64,000 nucleotides of DNA from Neotamlana sedimentorum (lineage in GTDB: Bacteria > Bacteroidota > Bacteroidia > Flavobacteriales > Flavobacteriaceae). The notes beneath the pieces were generated by a model that was not told the DNA's origin, ran no database searches, and saw only the letters and a list, made by a program, of their open reading frames with translations. Where the stretch lies: NCBI RefSeq assembly GCF_000943565.1, contig NZ_JTDW01000005.1:310001-374000 (forward strand). The letters run 5' to 3'. The position numbers and the translations under genes are program-made. Each line of letters opens with the position of its first letter. The first letter of the stretch is position 1. Positions 1 through 8,927 of the stretch are shown here, piece by piece.

Positions 1-12
1 ATATTTTTTATT

Positions 13-46
13 AAACCTCAAGTGAAAGCTTGGGGTTTCTTTTTTT
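13..46 (+). terminator. Intrinsic terminator of a gene left of the window
   Basis: A 10-bp stem (AAACCTCAAG at 13-22, CTTGGGGTTT at 29-38, one G-T wobble) is followed by a T-run on the plus strand. It lies just beyond the 3' end of the minus-strand aspartyl protease gene, so it most likely ends a plus-strand gene that precedes the window. The reverse orientation has only a weak T-run. Confidence 0.7.
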
Positions 47-1379
47 AATAAGGAGATTTTAAAACGAAAGAATAATTTAAAACCACACCGCTACGCTCAA
101 TTTTAAGTTTTAGTCGTTTACCAACATCATCATAAAATTTATTGGTTATTTCTTGTAAACTAAAACGAAAGGTTGGTTTATTGTTTATCTCTAAAATTAA
201 GTCGCCAATTTGCAATCCGGCTAAATCTGCAGGAGAATTTTTCCTGAGTTCTGCAATTACAAAAGCAGGTTTTAAAACATATTTATATTGCGCTTCTATT
301 ACAATAGTTTGGCTATTAGCAGCACTTCTATTTTGCGTATTAGGACTTCTAAATTTGCTATGAGAATCGTCTATTTCTTTTACAAGTCTTACGCCATCGT
401 GAGCCAATTCAATCCCGCTGTGATTATAGTTAAACTTTTCTTTAAAAAAGCTATTTTTAGTAAAGCTTACAAAACCTCTCGGATAATCGAAAACCACATT
501 AAATCGCTTAAGCATATTTCCAGATAAACTTCCATTTCTTCCTTTGTTATTTTTAGCTTTAACAACCGAACTAGAATCCGGATACGCAACATTTACATTT
601 TTTAAATGATAATTGTTAATTGAAAAACCATCAACTTTCGATCGTTTTCCAAAAACACTTCCACTAAGTCCGTGCCCTAAATAATCATGAAAAAAAAGGT
701 CACCAGGATGGATATCTAAGCTATCATCTTCAAATAACCAGAGCGCATCACTTCCTCCTGAATCAATTAATAGTTTTATGGGTATTTCTTTACCATTAAT
801 ATTTACTTTTACGTTTATATAAGGTTTATTATTATAAAACTCTAAATGTAACTTCTCTGTTTTCCTTTTGGGTTTATATTTATAATAACTTGGTTCGGTA
901 AGTTTAATAAACCGCTGTGCATAATTAATTTCTACGGTTAAATCCTTAAACAAATCGTAACCAATAATGCCATGTACAGGAACACCTAATCGCGGCGCCA
1001 AATTCAAGTCAAAATTATAAATAGCATAAAAATCTTGATGTAGATTAATAACTTCTCCAATTTTAACAATATTATCTATAGACTTCGTTGCTTTAATAGG
1101 CTCACCATCGCCAAATCCCATTAAAAAAATAGTGTCGTCTTCTTTAAACTTCAAACTATCCGCTACATGCAGAACATTAAAAATTATAGGTTTACTAACA
1201 CCTGTATCTAACAAAAAAGACAGTTTAACGCCATTTACTTCAACAGGAATTATAATAAGGTTATTAATAAGTTTAAACTGAATTTTATCTGAATGCTTTT
1301 TATTTGGAATACGAAACTCTTGCGAAAACCCAACCATGCTTAAAAACATAAATAGTATACAAAAAAGAATGGGTTTCAT
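45..1379 (-). CDS. Secreted retropepsin-like aspartyl protease with C-terminal PDZ domain
   Basis: A 444-aa exported protein. Residues 1-19 form a signal peptide ending in GFSQ. Two pepsin/retropepsin-type catalytic motifs are visible: LLDTGVSKP in the first half and LLIDSGGSDA near residue 205, each with the D-[TS]-G signature of clan AA proteases. A PDZ domain occupies roughly the last 90 residues (NSPADLAGLQIGDLILEIN). The arrangement SP-aspartyl-PDZ is common in Bacteroidetes periplasmic or surface proteins; substrate unknown. ATG start is followed directly by the signal peptide. It stands alone, divergent from the aminotransferase gene. Family assignment is secure, role is not. Confidence 0.9.
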   Translation of the reverse strand: MKPILFCILFMFLSMVGFSQEFRIPNKKHSDKIQFKLINNLIIIPVEVNGVKLSFLLDTGVSKPIIFNVLHVADSLKFKEDDTIFLMGFGDGEPIKATKSIDNIVKIGEVINLHQDFYAIYNFDLNLAPRLGVPVHGIIGYDLFKDLTVEINYAQRFIKLTEPSYYKYKPKRKTEKLHLEFYNNKPYINVKVNINGKEIPIKLLIDSGGSDALWLFEDDSLDIHPGDLFFHDYLGHGLSGSVFGKRSKVDGFSINNYHLKNVNVAYPDSSSVVKAKNNKGRNGSLSGNMLKRFNVVFDYPRGFVSFTKNSFFKEKFNYNHSGIELAHDGVRLVKEIDDSHSKFRSPNTQNRSAANSQTIVIEAQYKYVLKPAFVIAELRKNSPADLAGLQIGDLILEINNKPTFRFSLQEITNKFYDDVGKRLKLKIERSGVVLNYSFVLKSPY

Positions 1380-1474
1380 GACAAATAGTTAGGTTGGTTA
1401 CTAAATTTAACAATCTTTATGATAACTCTTACCACTTATAAATAATTTTTAAAAAAACTTTAAGATAATTTTCT

Positions 1475-1482
1475 CAACTTTG
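1475..1482 (+). promoter_or_regulatory. Imperfect -7 promoter element for the aminotransferase-murB unit
   Basis: CAACTTTG is one base off the Bacteroidetes -7 element TAnnTTTG. It lies 18 bases before the ATG at 1501, which supports that start over an in-frame TTG at 1480 that would fall inside the element. No convincing -33 element was seen. Confidence 0.4.
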
Positions 1483-1500
1483 TGTGATAAACTCAATTTA

Positions 1501-2691
1501 ATGCCAGTAATTTCAGAAAAAGGGCAATTAATGCCGCAATCGCCAATACGTAAACTAGTTCCTTATGCTGAAGCAGCAACAAAAAAAGGAAAACATATTT
1601 ATTATTTAAATATTGGACAACCCGATATTAAAACACCAGAAATAGCACTTAAAGCTGTAAAAAATATCTCTTTAGATATTTTAGCATATTCCAGATCAGA
1701 AGGTTCGGAAACTTACCGAAAAAAAATTGCAAACTATTATGCTAAAAATGATATTAAAGTAAAACACGACAATATTATTGTTACCACTGGTGGTAGCGAA
1801 GCTTTACTTTTTGCCTTTGGAAGCATTATGGATGTTGATGATGAAGTTATTATTCCCGAACCATTTTATGCTAATTACAATGGGTTTTCAACAGCTTCCG
1901 GAGTTAATATTGTTCCTGTAATTTCTAAAATTGAAGATAACTTTGCTTTACCACCTATAGAAGCATTCGAAAAATTAATTACACCTAAAACCAAAGCTAT
2001 ATTAATTTGTAATCCAGGAAACCCAACAGGTTACTTATATTCGAAACACGAAATACAAAAGCTGGCCGAAATTGTAAAAAAACACGACTTGTTTTTAATT
2101 GCAGACGAAGTTTACCGCGAATTTACATACGATGGCAATACACACTACTCTATTATGCAAGAACCCGGATTAGAAAACCATGCTATAATAATAGACTCTG
2201 TATCGAAACGTTACAGTATGTGTGGTGCACGAATTGGGTGTTTGGTATCTAAAAACAACGAAGTTATTACAACAGCTTTAAAATTTGCACAAGCCAGATT
2301 GAGTCCACCAACCTTAGCGCAAATTGCTGGAGAAGCTGCTTTAGATACGCCACAAAGTTATTTTGATGATGTTATTGAAGAATATGTAGAACGCCGAAAC
2401 ACGCTAATTAACGAGTTACAAACCATAGAAGGTGTAAAAGTCGCCAAACCAAAAGGTGCGTTTTATTGTATTGCAGAATTACCAATAAAAAATTCTGATA
2501 ATTTTGCACAATGGCTTTTAGAAGATTTCGATGTTAATGGAGAAACAGTAATGGTAGCGCCTGCTGCTGGTTTTTATTCTACACCTGGTGTGGGTAAAAA
2601 CCAAATTAGAATTGCTTATGTACTTAAAAAAGAAAGTTTAGTAAAGGCCGTAAATATTATTAAAGAAGCTTTAAAAGTTTATAAAGACTAG
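1501..2691 (+). CDS. Pyridoxal-phosphate class I/II aminotransferase (aspartate aminotransferase-like)
   Basis: A 396-aa fold-type I PLP aminotransferase. Visible signatures are NIGQPDIKTPE near the N-terminus, TTGGSEALLFA, NPGNPTG, the DEVYREF motif and SVSKRYSMCGARIG, whose Lys forms the Schiff base with PLP. Length fits the AspC/AlaT-like subfamily. An in-frame TTG lies 21 bases upstream at 1480, but ATG 1501 is preferred because it starts the usual conserved N-terminus. Substrate specificity cannot be read from sequence. The stop codon overlaps the GTG start of murB by one base, so the two are co-transcribed. Confidence 0.88.
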   Translation: MPVISEKGQLMPQSPIRKLVPYAEAATKKGKHIYYLNIGQPDIKTPEIALKAVKNISLDILAYSRSEGSETYRKKIANYYAKNDIKVKHDNIIVTTGGSEALLFAFGSIMDVDDEVIIPEPFYANYNGFSTASGVNIVPVISKIEDNFALPPIEAFEKLITPKTKAILICNPGNPTGYLYSKHEIQKLAEIVKKHDLFLIADEVYREFTYDGNTHYSIMQEPGLENHAIIIDSVSKRYSMCGARIGCLVSKNNEVITTALKFAQARLSPPTLAQIAGEAALDTPQSYFDDVIEEYVERRNTLINELQTIEGVKVAKPKGAFYCIAELPIKNSDNFAQWLLEDFDVNGETVMVAPAAGFYSTPGVGKNQIRIAYVLKKESLVKAVNIIKEALKVYKD

Positions 2692-3704
2692 TGCAAATTA
2701 AAAACAACATATCTTTAAAGCCTTATAACACTTTTGGTATTAATGCCGTAGCAAAACATTTTGTATCGGTTAATACTATGGATGCATTACAAGAGGTTAT
2801 AGCTTTAAAAGGTTACGAAAACAGATTGATTTTAGGCGGAGGAAGCAATATGCTACTAACTAAAGATTTCGACGGATTAGTAATTCATATAAATTTAAAA
2901 GGCATTAAAATAATTTCAGAATCGGAAGATTTTGTTTACGTAAAAGCCCAAGCTGGCGAAAACTGGCACAACTTTGTACTTTGGTGTATTAAAAATAATT
3001 TTGGTGGTGTAGAAAACCTTTCGCTTATTCCAGGAAATGTAGGCACGTCACCCATTCAAAATATTGGTGCTTACGGAGTTGAATTAAAAGATGTTTTCGA
3101 GTCATGTGAAGCTATTTCGGTTAGGAATTACCAACAAGAAACCTTTACCAATGCAGATTGCAACTTTGGCTACCGAAATTCTATTTTTAAACAGGAAGCA
3201 AAAGGAAAATATATTATTACCTCGGTAATTTTTAAATTAACCAAGCAAAATCATAAGCTCAATATTAATTATGGCACTATTATAAACGAGCTAGAAGCTA
3301 TGAATGTAAAAACACCAACCATTCAAAGTGTTTCGCAAGCCGTAATTGCCATTCGAGAAAGCAAATTGCCAAACCCTAAAAAAATTGGTAATAGTGGTAG
3401 CTTTTTTAAAAATCCTATTATACCAAAATCTCAATTCGATAATTTAGCTTTAAATTTTAAAAATATTCCTAGCTATCCAGTTAACGAAGACCAAGTAAAA
3501 GTTCCTGCTGGTTGGCTAATTGAACAAACCGGCTTTAAAGGTAAGCGGTTCAATAATTATGGGGTACATGACAAACAAGCTCTAGTTTTAGTTAATTATA
3601 GCGATGCAAAAGGAGCAGACATTTTAAATTTATCTAAATTAATTCAAAAAACCGTTTATCGAATTTTTAATATTTCTATTGAAGCTGAAGTAAATATTAT
3701 TTAA
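2691..3704 (+). CDS. murB: UDP-N-acetylmuramate dehydrogenase (UDP-N-acetylenolpyruvoylglucosamine reductase)
   Basis: A 337-aa FAD enzyme that reduces UDP-GlcNAc-enolpyruvate to UDP-MurNAc in cytosolic peptidoglycan precursor synthesis. Typical MurB motifs: LKPYNTFGI at the N-terminus, LGGGSNMLLT (FAD-binding P-loop), SLIPGNVGTSPIQNIGAYGVE, GYRNSIFK, and GSFFKNPI, which contains the catalytic Ser. WLIEQTGFKG near the C-terminus identifies the type I enzyme. It begins with GTG inside the TAG stop of the upstream aminotransferase gene (TAGTG), implying translational coupling. Confidence 0.96.
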   Translation: MQIKNNISLKPYNTFGINAVAKHFVSVNTMDALQEVIALKGYENRLILGGGSNMLLTKDFDGLVIHINLKGIKIISESEDFVYVKAQAGENWHNFVLWCIKNNFGGVENLSLIPGNVGTSPIQNIGAYGVELKDVFESCEAISVRNYQQETFTNADCNFGYRNSIFKQEAKGKYIITSVIFKLTKQNHKLNINYGTIINELEAMNVKTPTIQSVSQAVIAIRESKLPNPKKIGNSGSFFKNPIIPKSQFDNLALNFKNIPSYPVNEDQVKVPAGWLIEQTGFKGKRFNNYGVHDKQALVLVNYSDAKGADILNLSKLIQKTVYRIFNISIEAEVNII

Positions 3705-3719
3705 TTTCGAAGAAATGAC

Positions 3720-3727
3720 TAACTTTG
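3720..3727 (+). promoter_or_regulatory. Bacteroidetes -7 promoter element (TAACTTTG)
   Basis: Exact match to TAnnTTTG, 31 bases before the TTG start of the ECF sigma gene at 3759 and after the murB stop. It indicates that the sigma/anti-sigma pair has its own primary-sigma promoter. Confidence 0.6.
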
Positions 3728-3758
3728 ATAGTAGTAAAACTTAATATCTAACCAAAAT

Positions 3759-4289
3759 TTGATTTCATCCATAGAAAAAGAAATCGTTTCCTTATTGCAA
3801 AAAGGCGATAAGAAAGCCATTAGTTTACTTTACGAAAATTATGCTGATGCCCTATTTGGTGTTATTAAAAAAGTAATCACCGATGATGATATTGCGCAAG
3901 ACGTACTGCAAGAAAGTTTTGTAAAAATATGGCGATACGCAAAAAAATACGACTCCAGCAAAGCAAAACTTTTCACATGGCTATATCGTATATCATATAA
4001 TTGTGCCATAGATAAAGTTAGAAATATTAAAAATAAGTCGGGCAAAGAAGTCCAAATTGAAACTTCAGCCGTATATAAAGTATCATCAACAGAATTAAAC
4101 CAGGATGTACTCGATATTAAAACGCATTTAAAAAGTCTAGACGAAAAGTATCAAATTGTTTTAAATGCACTTTTTTTTGAAGGTATGACCCAGCAAGAAG
4201 CTAGCGATGAGTTAAATATTCCGTTAGGAACAATAAAATCAAGATTAAAAATTGGGTTGCGAGAATTGAAAAAAATTTATAACCCTTAA
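3759..4289 (+). CDS. ECF-type RNA polymerase sigma factor paired with RskA anti-sigma
   Basis: A 176-aa sigma-70 family group IV factor. Region 2 contains DDIAQDVLQESFVKIWRYA and the -10 recognition helix FTWLYRISYNCAIDKVR; region 4 contains the helix-turn-helix MTQQEASDELNIPLGTIKSRL. A TTG start is used: there is no ATG before region 2 and the preceding promoter fits. The next gene, 11 bases downstream, is an RskA-type anti-sigma, so this is a membrane-regulated stress sigma (SigK-like in the sense of its partner). Signal and regulon are unknown. Confidence 0.9.
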   Translation: MISSIEKEIVSLLQKGDKKAISLLYENYADALFGVIKKVITDDDIAQDVLQESFVKIWRYAKKYDSSKAKLFTWLYRISYNCAIDKVRNIKNKSGKEVQIETSAVYKVSSTELNQDVLDIKTHLKSLDEKYQIVLNALFFEGMTQQEASDELNIPLGTIKSRLKIGLRELKKIYNP

Positions 4290-4300
4290 TTAATACAGTC

Positions 4301-5089
4301 ATGAATGAGAAAATAAATACTTTCTTAAATTCTGGCCTATTAGACAAATATCTATTAGGTGAAACTACTTCTGATGAAACAGAAATGGTGGAGTCTTACA
4401 TTTCAAGGTACCCAGAAGTACAGAATGCCTACAACACATTACAATTTAACCTAGAAGTGGTTTCTAAAAGTAATGCGATTGAAGCCCCTAAAGGCATCTT
4501 AAATAATATTTTAGATGAACTTGATGAAAAACCTGTGGTTAAACTAGAACCACAAAAAAAGCCGACAAGCTGGTTTAAGTTTGGCATTGCTGCTAGTGTT
4601 ACGGCTATTGCTTTTGCTGTAACGTCGTACGTGTTTTACAATCAAAACTTAAAACTAGCAGAAGAAAATCAGGTTGTAGTTGATGAACTTTTTGACTTAC
4701 GAAGCGATATCGATAAAAATAACGAAATGCTTGATAATGTTATGCGCCAGCTTTTAAGGCTTAATAATCCCGAAACCGAAAAGTACATTATAAAAGGAAA
4801 TGAACGTGCTAAAGATTTAAAAACTGTAGCATACATTAATCCAAAAGAAAAAACATCTATGATTGATGTAGTTTCGTTACCGCAATTGCCTGAAGAGCAA
4901 TGCTACCAAATTTGGGCCGAATTGCAAGACAAAATGGTTAGTTTAGGTATTTTAAATGAAGCCGATAGAAAACTTAAAAATATTCCATATTTAGAAGATG
5001 CTTTGGCTTTAAGTATCACAATCGAGCCTAAAGGAGGAAACCAAACTGCATCTACAGATAATTCTGTAGCAGAAATAGACTTACATTAA
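4301..5089 (+). CDS. RskA-family anti-sigma factor
   Basis: A 262-aa membrane protein. The cytosolic N-terminal part (about residues 1-90; LDKYLLGETTSDETEMVESY) resembles the anti-sigma segment that binds ECF factors. One transmembrane helix lies at about 93-113 (FGIAASVTAIAFAVTSYVFY), followed by a coiled-coil stretch (about 114-155) and a periplasmic RskA domain to the C-terminus (PQLPEEQCYQIWAELQ, ALSITIEPKGG). It should sequester the upstream sigma until released. Order, spacing and architecture match sigK/rskA-type pairs. Confidence 0.88.
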   Translation: MNEKINTFLNSGLLDKYLLGETTSDETEMVESYISRYPEVQNAYNTLQFNLEVVSKSNAIEAPKGILNNILDELDEKPVVKLEPQKKPTSWFKFGIAASVTAIAFAVTSYVFYNQNLKLAEENQVVVDELFDLRSDIDKNNEMLDNVMRQLLRLNNPETEKYIIKGNERAKDLKTVAYINPKEKTSMIDVVSLPQLPEEQCYQIWAELQDKMVSLGILNEADRKLKNIPYLEDALALSITIEPKGGNQTASTDNSVAEIDLH

Positions 5090-5120
5090 GTGTAATAGTA
5101 TTAATCATACAACAAAAAAA

Positions 5121-5147
5121 TCCTGACTTTAAAAGGTCAGGATTTTT
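5121..5147. terminator. Bidirectional terminator between rskA-like gene and aqpZ
   Basis: TCCTGAC (5121-5127) pairs with GTCAGGA (5136-5142), flanked by an A-run on the left and a T-run on the right. It lies between convergent genes, so it can end transcription from both sides. Confidence 0.85.
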
Positions 5148-5168
5148 TATTAAAATACATATCACAAA

Positions 5169-5861
5169 TTAGTCTTCGATTTTATCAAACAAACCCTTAT
5201 GTATTAAACCTGCAACCACTGCTCCACCAATTGGTGCTACCCAAAACAACCATAATTGCAAGGTAAAATCGCCACCAGCAAATAACGCTTGACTAGTAGA
5301 CCGTGCAGGATTAACAGATGTGTTTGAAATGGGAATACTAATTAAATGAATTAACGTTAAAGCCAAACCAATAGCAATTCCAGCAAATCCTTTTGGAGCT
5401 TTAAGATTCGTACTTCCTAAAATAATTAGCAAGAAAAACATTGTTAATAAAAACTCCGTAATTAAAACACTAATCATGCTATATCCATTAGGCGATAGTT
5501 CTCCATAACCATTAGCCGCAAAACCACCAATATCTGTAAAATCAGATTTTCCAGAAACAATTAAATATAAAAACGTAGCTGCTGCAATAGCACCAATTAG
5601 TTGTGCTAAGATATACCCAAGTAAATCTCTTCCATCAAACTTACCTCCTACCCACAATCCAAAACTCACTGCTGGATTAAAATGTCCGCCCGAAATATGG
5701 CCAACAGTATATACCATTGTTAAAACCGACAAGCCAAAAGCTAAAGACACTCCAACAAAACCAATACCTAATTCTGGATAACCTGCAGCAAAAATAGCAC
5801 TACCACAACCACCAAAAACGAGCCAAAAGGTACCAAAAAACTCTGCTAGTAATTTTTTCAT
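5169..5861 (-). CDS. aqpZ: Aquaporin Z, water channel
   Basis: A 230-aa six-helix inner-membrane MIP-family channel. Both half-helix motifs are intact: [11 protein letters not shown] and [12 protein letters not shown]. The selectivity-filter context matches water-selective AqpZ rather than Glp[20 protein letters not shown] carries the His, Thr and Arg of the ar/R constriction. The N-terminus [25 protein letters not shown] is typical. Monocistronic, ending at a bidirectional terminator. Confidence 0.95.
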   Translation of the reverse strand: MKKLLAEFFGTFWLVFGGCGSAIFAAGYPELGIGFVGVSLAFGLSVLTMVYTVGHISGGHFNPAVSFGLWVGGKFDGRDLLGYILAQLIGAIAAATFLYLIVSGKSDFTDIGGFAANGYGELSPNGYSMISVLITEFLLTMFFLLIILGSTNLKAPKGFAGIAIGLALTLIHLISIPISNTSVNPARSTSQALFAGGDFTLQLWLFWVAPIGGAVVAGLIHKGLFDKIED

Positions 5862-5962
5862 GATAAAATAATATAATTAATTAATTTTCAAATATTTAAT
5901 ATTTAAGACACTCACTAATTAGTTTTGGTCACTAAAAATTTAATCATATTAACTAAAATCTT

Positions 5963-5970
5963 TATCTTTG
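5963..5970 (+). promoter_or_regulatory. Bacteroidetes -7 promoter element (TATCTTTG)
   Basis: Exact TAnnTTTG match ending 16 bases before the ATG at 5987. It probably drives the small membrane protein, the glycosyltransferase and the second sigma factor as one unit. Confidence 0.65.
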
Positions 5971-5986
5971 CATAAATTTTTTTAAC

Positions 5987-6190
5987 ATGAAACTTCTTTT
6001 AATTACCGTAGTCATGCTCGGTTTAGGTATTGCAGGTATTGCCATTAAAATTTGGGCAAAAAAAGACGGCAAATTCGCTGGAACTTGTGCTAGTCAAAAT
6101 CCAATGTTAAATAAAAGTGGAGAAGCTTGTGGTTTTTGTGGTAAAACTCCAGACCAATTTAGCGATTGCAACGAACCTCAACACCAGTAG
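5987..6190 (+). CDS. Small membrane-anchored protein with four cysteines
   Basis: A 67-aa protein with one N-terminal hydrophobic helix (residues 2-22) and a hydrophilic tail holding Cys34, Cys48, Cys51 and Cys61 (GTCASQ, EACGFCGK, SDCNEP). The CxxC plus two flanking Cys could bind a metal or form disulfides. I do not recognise a characterised family; similar short proteins are known in flavobacteria as membrane or secreted protein. It lies 9 bases before the glycosyltransferase gene under a good promoter, so it is a genuine gene. Function not assigned. Confidence 0.75.
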   Translation: MKLLLITVVMLGLGIAGIAIKIWAKKDGKFAGTCASQNPMLNKSGEACGFCGKTPDQFSDCNEPQHQ

Positions 6191-6199
6191 TATTACTTC

Positions 6200-7312
6200 A
6201 TGGGAATTCTTGATGTAATTTTCTACATATTTTGTATTGTAGTTGCTATTCAAGTTATATTTTATTTTTTTGTTTTTTCTAAGTTTGCCTTTTTCAAACC
6301 TAGAACTGAAACTTACAACAACTTACCAGTTTCCGTAATTATATGTGCTAAAAATGAAGCTGAAAATTTAAAAACGTTTTTACCTTCAATTATTAATCAA
6401 CAGTATGAAAACTTTGAAATTGTTTTAATTAACGATGCATCGAACGATGATACTTTTGAAGTTATGGAACAATTCGCAGCAACTAACAAAAATATAAAAC
6501 TGGTAAATGTTGAAAACTATGAAACCTTTTGGGGTAATAAAAAATTTGCGCTTACTTTAGGCATTAAAGCTGCAAAATATGAGCATTTAATTTTTACCGA
6601 CGCCGATTGCAAGCCTCTTTCAAAGCATTGGATAAGCGAAATGTCTTTGAATTTCTCGAATAAAAAAAATCTGATATTAGGTTATGGTAAGTATGAGACT
6701 AGAGAAAAATCTTTTCTGAATAAACTAATTAGGTTTGAAACTCTTACCACCGCAATTAACTACTTTTCGTTTGCAAAAATAGGTTTACCTTATATGGGTG
6801 TTGGTAGAAACTTAGCCTATACTAAAACTGAGTTTTTTAAAGCCAATGGTTTCGTTAATCATATGAAGCTTAAATCGGGAGACGACGATTTATTTGTGAA
6901 TCAAGTAGCAACAAAAAACAATACAAGTATTTGCTTAACTCCAAACAGTTTTACACAATCTGTACCAAAAGATACATTTAAAAAATGGTTCAGGCAAAAG
7001 CGCAGACATATTAGCACCGCTAAGTATTATAAAAAATCGCACAAAATTTTACTTGCTTTACTTTACATAACCAACGTGTTATTTTGGATTCTGAGTATTT
7101 TACTTTTAAGTTTTGCCTTTAAATGGCTAATTGTTTTACCATTAATTTTAATGAGATTAATAGTTCAATATGTGATATTTGGAAAATCGGCAAAAAACTT
7201 AAACGAAAAAGGTATAACAGTATGTACACCTATTTTAGAAATATTTTTAATTATCGTGCAATTAACTATCTTTATAAATAATCTTATTTCAAAACCCAAC
7301 TATTGGAAATAG
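6200..7312 (+). CDS. Membrane glycosyltransferase, family GT2
   Basis: A 370-aa processive-type GT2 enzyme. An N-terminal helix (about 6-27) is followed by a GT-A domain: PVSVIICAKNEAENL, VLINDASNDDTFE, the metal-binding FTDADCKPLS, SGDDDLF, and the RQKRRH segment at the QxxRW position. Two or three C-terminal transmembrane helices follow. It probably adds sugars to a lipid carrier or polysaccharide at the inner membrane; donor and acceptor unknown. Its 3' end overlaps the following sigma gene by 10 bases. Confidence 0.88.
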   Translation: MGILDVIFYIFCIVVAIQVIFYFFVFSKFAFFKPRTETYNNLPVSVIICAKNEAENLKTFLPSIINQQYENFEIVLINDASNDDTFEVMEQFAATNKNIKLVNVENYETFWGNKKFALTLGIKAAKYEHLIFTDADCKPLSKHWISEMSLNFSNKKNLILGYGKYETREKSFLNKLIRFETLTTAINYFSFAKIGLPYMGVGRNLAYTKTEFFKANGFVNHMKLKSGDDDLFVNQVATKNNTSICLTPNSFTQSVPKDTFKKWFRQKRRHISTAKYYKKSHKILLALLYITNVLFWILSILLLSFAFKWLIVLPLILMRLIVQYVIFGKSAKNLNEKGITVCTPILEIFLIIVQLTIFINNLISKPNYWK

Positions 7313-7851
7313 AACAAGCCATTAAACAAGCTAAAATCAATAACCAAAAAGCATTTAATTTTCTTTTAGATAGCTTTTGGGACGATGTTTATGGGTTTCA
7401 ATTAAAACGAACTCAAAATGAAAATGATGCGGAAGACATTACTATTCAAACATTTTCTAAAGCTTTTGACAAAATTGAAACTTACGATGAAAATTATAAG
7501 TTTAAAACTTGGCTCATAACTATTTCAAAAAATATTCATATTGATTTACTTCGAAAGAATAAAAACTCTATTTCACAAATTATATCTAATAATCATGATG
7601 AAGCTTATCAAATTTTAGACGAATCACCTTCTCCCGAAGACAAACTCATTACCGAACAAAATTTAGCCAAATTACTTCGTGATATAAAAAAGCTAAAACC
7701 ACATTACCAAAACATAATCAACTTACGTTATTTTCAAGAATTAAGCTATAAAGAAATTTCTATAGAACTCGACGAACCAATAAATAACGTAAAAGTAAAA
7801 CTGCTTCGTGCCAAAAAGCTATTAGCTGAAATTATTCGAAAAAAAAATTAA
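7303..7851 (+). CDS. ECF-type RNA polymerase sigma factor without adjacent anti-sigma gene
   Basis: A 182-aa sigma-70 family ECF factor. Region 2: ENDAEDITIQTFSKAFDKIE and KFKTWLITISKNIHIDLLRK; region 4: LSYKEISIELDEPINNVKVKLLRAKKLL. It starts with TTG at 7303 inside the glycosyltransferase gene; translational coupling is likely. No anti-sigma gene follows: only a short lipoprotein-signal-like frame overlaps its end. The gene order small Cys protein, GT2, sigma may reflect control of an envelope function (inference). Confidence 0.88.
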   Translation: MEIEQAIKQAKINNQKAFNFLLDSFWDDVYGFQLKRTQNENDAEDITIQTFSKAFDKIETYDENYKFKTWLITISKNIHIDLLRKNKNSISQIISNNHDEAYQILDESPSPEDKLITEQNLAKLLRDIKKLKPHYQNIINLRYFQELSYKEISIELDEPINNVKVKLLRAKKLLAEIIRKKN

Positions 7852-8017
7852 ATTAAAAAAGGCATTACCACTGCTATTTCTACTTCAATTAAATATTAAT
7901 AGTTGTAATCCTAAAATAATTTTACTTGAAATAAAATAAATTAAGAATTACTTTTTCTAGCGAACTATAAGCTTTGCGATGTAATAAGATTATAAGAAAA
8001 TTTAAAAGAATACTTTG

Positions 8018-8025
8018 TATCTTTG
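8018..8025 (+). promoter_or_regulatory. Bacteroidetes -7 promoter element (TATCTTTG) of lipA
   Basis: Exact TAnnTTTG match ending 18 bases before the lipA ATG at 8044. It rules out an in-frame TTG at 8023 as the start because that codon lies inside the element. Confidence 0.7.
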
Positions 8026-8043
8026 CTATCACACTTTTTTTTT

Positions 8044-8922
8044 ATGAATACAGATACAGTTTCAAATATATTACCCGAACGTAAACCTAAACCAAAATGG
8101 CTTCGTGTTAAACTTCCGACGGGGAAAAAATACACCGAACTACGAGGTTTAGTAGATAAATATAAACTTAACACCATATGCACATCTGGTAGTTGCCCAA
8201 ATATGGGCGAATGTTGGGGCGAAGGTACGGCTACATTTATGATTTTAGGTAATGTTTGTACGCGATCATGTGGGTTTTGTGGTGTAAAAACAGGTAGGCC
8301 AGAAACCGTAGATTGGGACGAACCTGAAAAGGTGGCACGTTCTATTAGAATTATGAAAATAAAACATGCTGTTTTAACAAGTGTAGATAGAGACGATTTA
8401 AAAGATATGGGAAGTATTATGTGGGCCGAAACAGTAAAAGCTGTTCGCCGCATGAACCCTGAAACTACCATGGAAACTTTAATTCCTGATTTTCAAGGCA
8501 TTGAAAAACATATAGATAGAATTATTGATGTTGCACCGGAAGTAGTATCACACAACATAGAAACCGTTCGTCGCTTAACACGTGAAGTACGTATACAAGC
8601 TCAATACGACCGTAGTATGGGCGTATTAAAATATTTAAAACAACAAGGCCAACGACGCACAAAATCTGGTATTATGCTTGGCTTAGGTGAAACACGCGAA
8701 GAGGTTATTGAAACCCTTCACGACTTAAAAGCGAACGATGTAGACGTGGTTACCATTGGGCAATATTTACAACCAAGCAAAAAACACCTACCTGTACAAC
8801 GTTTTGTTAATCCAGATGAGTTTAAAGAATACGAAGAAATAGGTTTAAACTTAGGCTTCCGTCATGTTGAAAGTAGTGCATTAGTACGTTCGTCTTACCA
8901 CGCACAAAAACATATTAATTAA
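8044..8922 (+). CDS. lipA: Lipoyl synthase
   Basis: A 292-aa radical SAM enzyme that inserts two sulfurs into protein-bound octanoyl groups to make lipoate for pyruvate and 2-oxoglutarate dehydrogenases. The auxiliary cluster motif [12 protein letters not shown] and the radical SAM motif CTRSCGFC (CxxxCxxC) are both intact, and the C-terminal [12 protein letters not shown] gives the RSSY Ser that ligates the auxiliary cluster. Start ATG 8044 follows a clear promoter. The GAPDH gene begins 5 bases later and is probably co-transcribed. Confidence 0.97.
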   Translation: MNTDTVSNILPERKPKPKWLRVKLPTGKKYTELRGLVDKYKLNTICTSGSCPNMGECWGEGTATFMILGNVCTRSCGFCGVKTGRPETVDWDEPEKVARSIRIMKIKHAVLTSVDRDDLKDMGSIMWAETVKAVRRMNPETTMETLIPDFQGIEKHIDRIIDVAPEVVSHNIETVRRLTREVRIQAQYDRSMGVLKYLKQQGQRRTKSGIMLGLGETREEVIETLHDLKANDVDVVTIGQYLQPSKKHLPVQRFVNPDEFKEYEEIGLNLGFRHVESSALVRSSYHAQKHIN

Positions 8923-8927
8923 AAAGA

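Noticed and set aside
142-527. Two plus-strand open frames opposite the aspartyl protease gene
   Set aside because: They are antisense to a gene with signal peptide, two catalytic motifs and a PDZ domain; their translations have no recognisable features.
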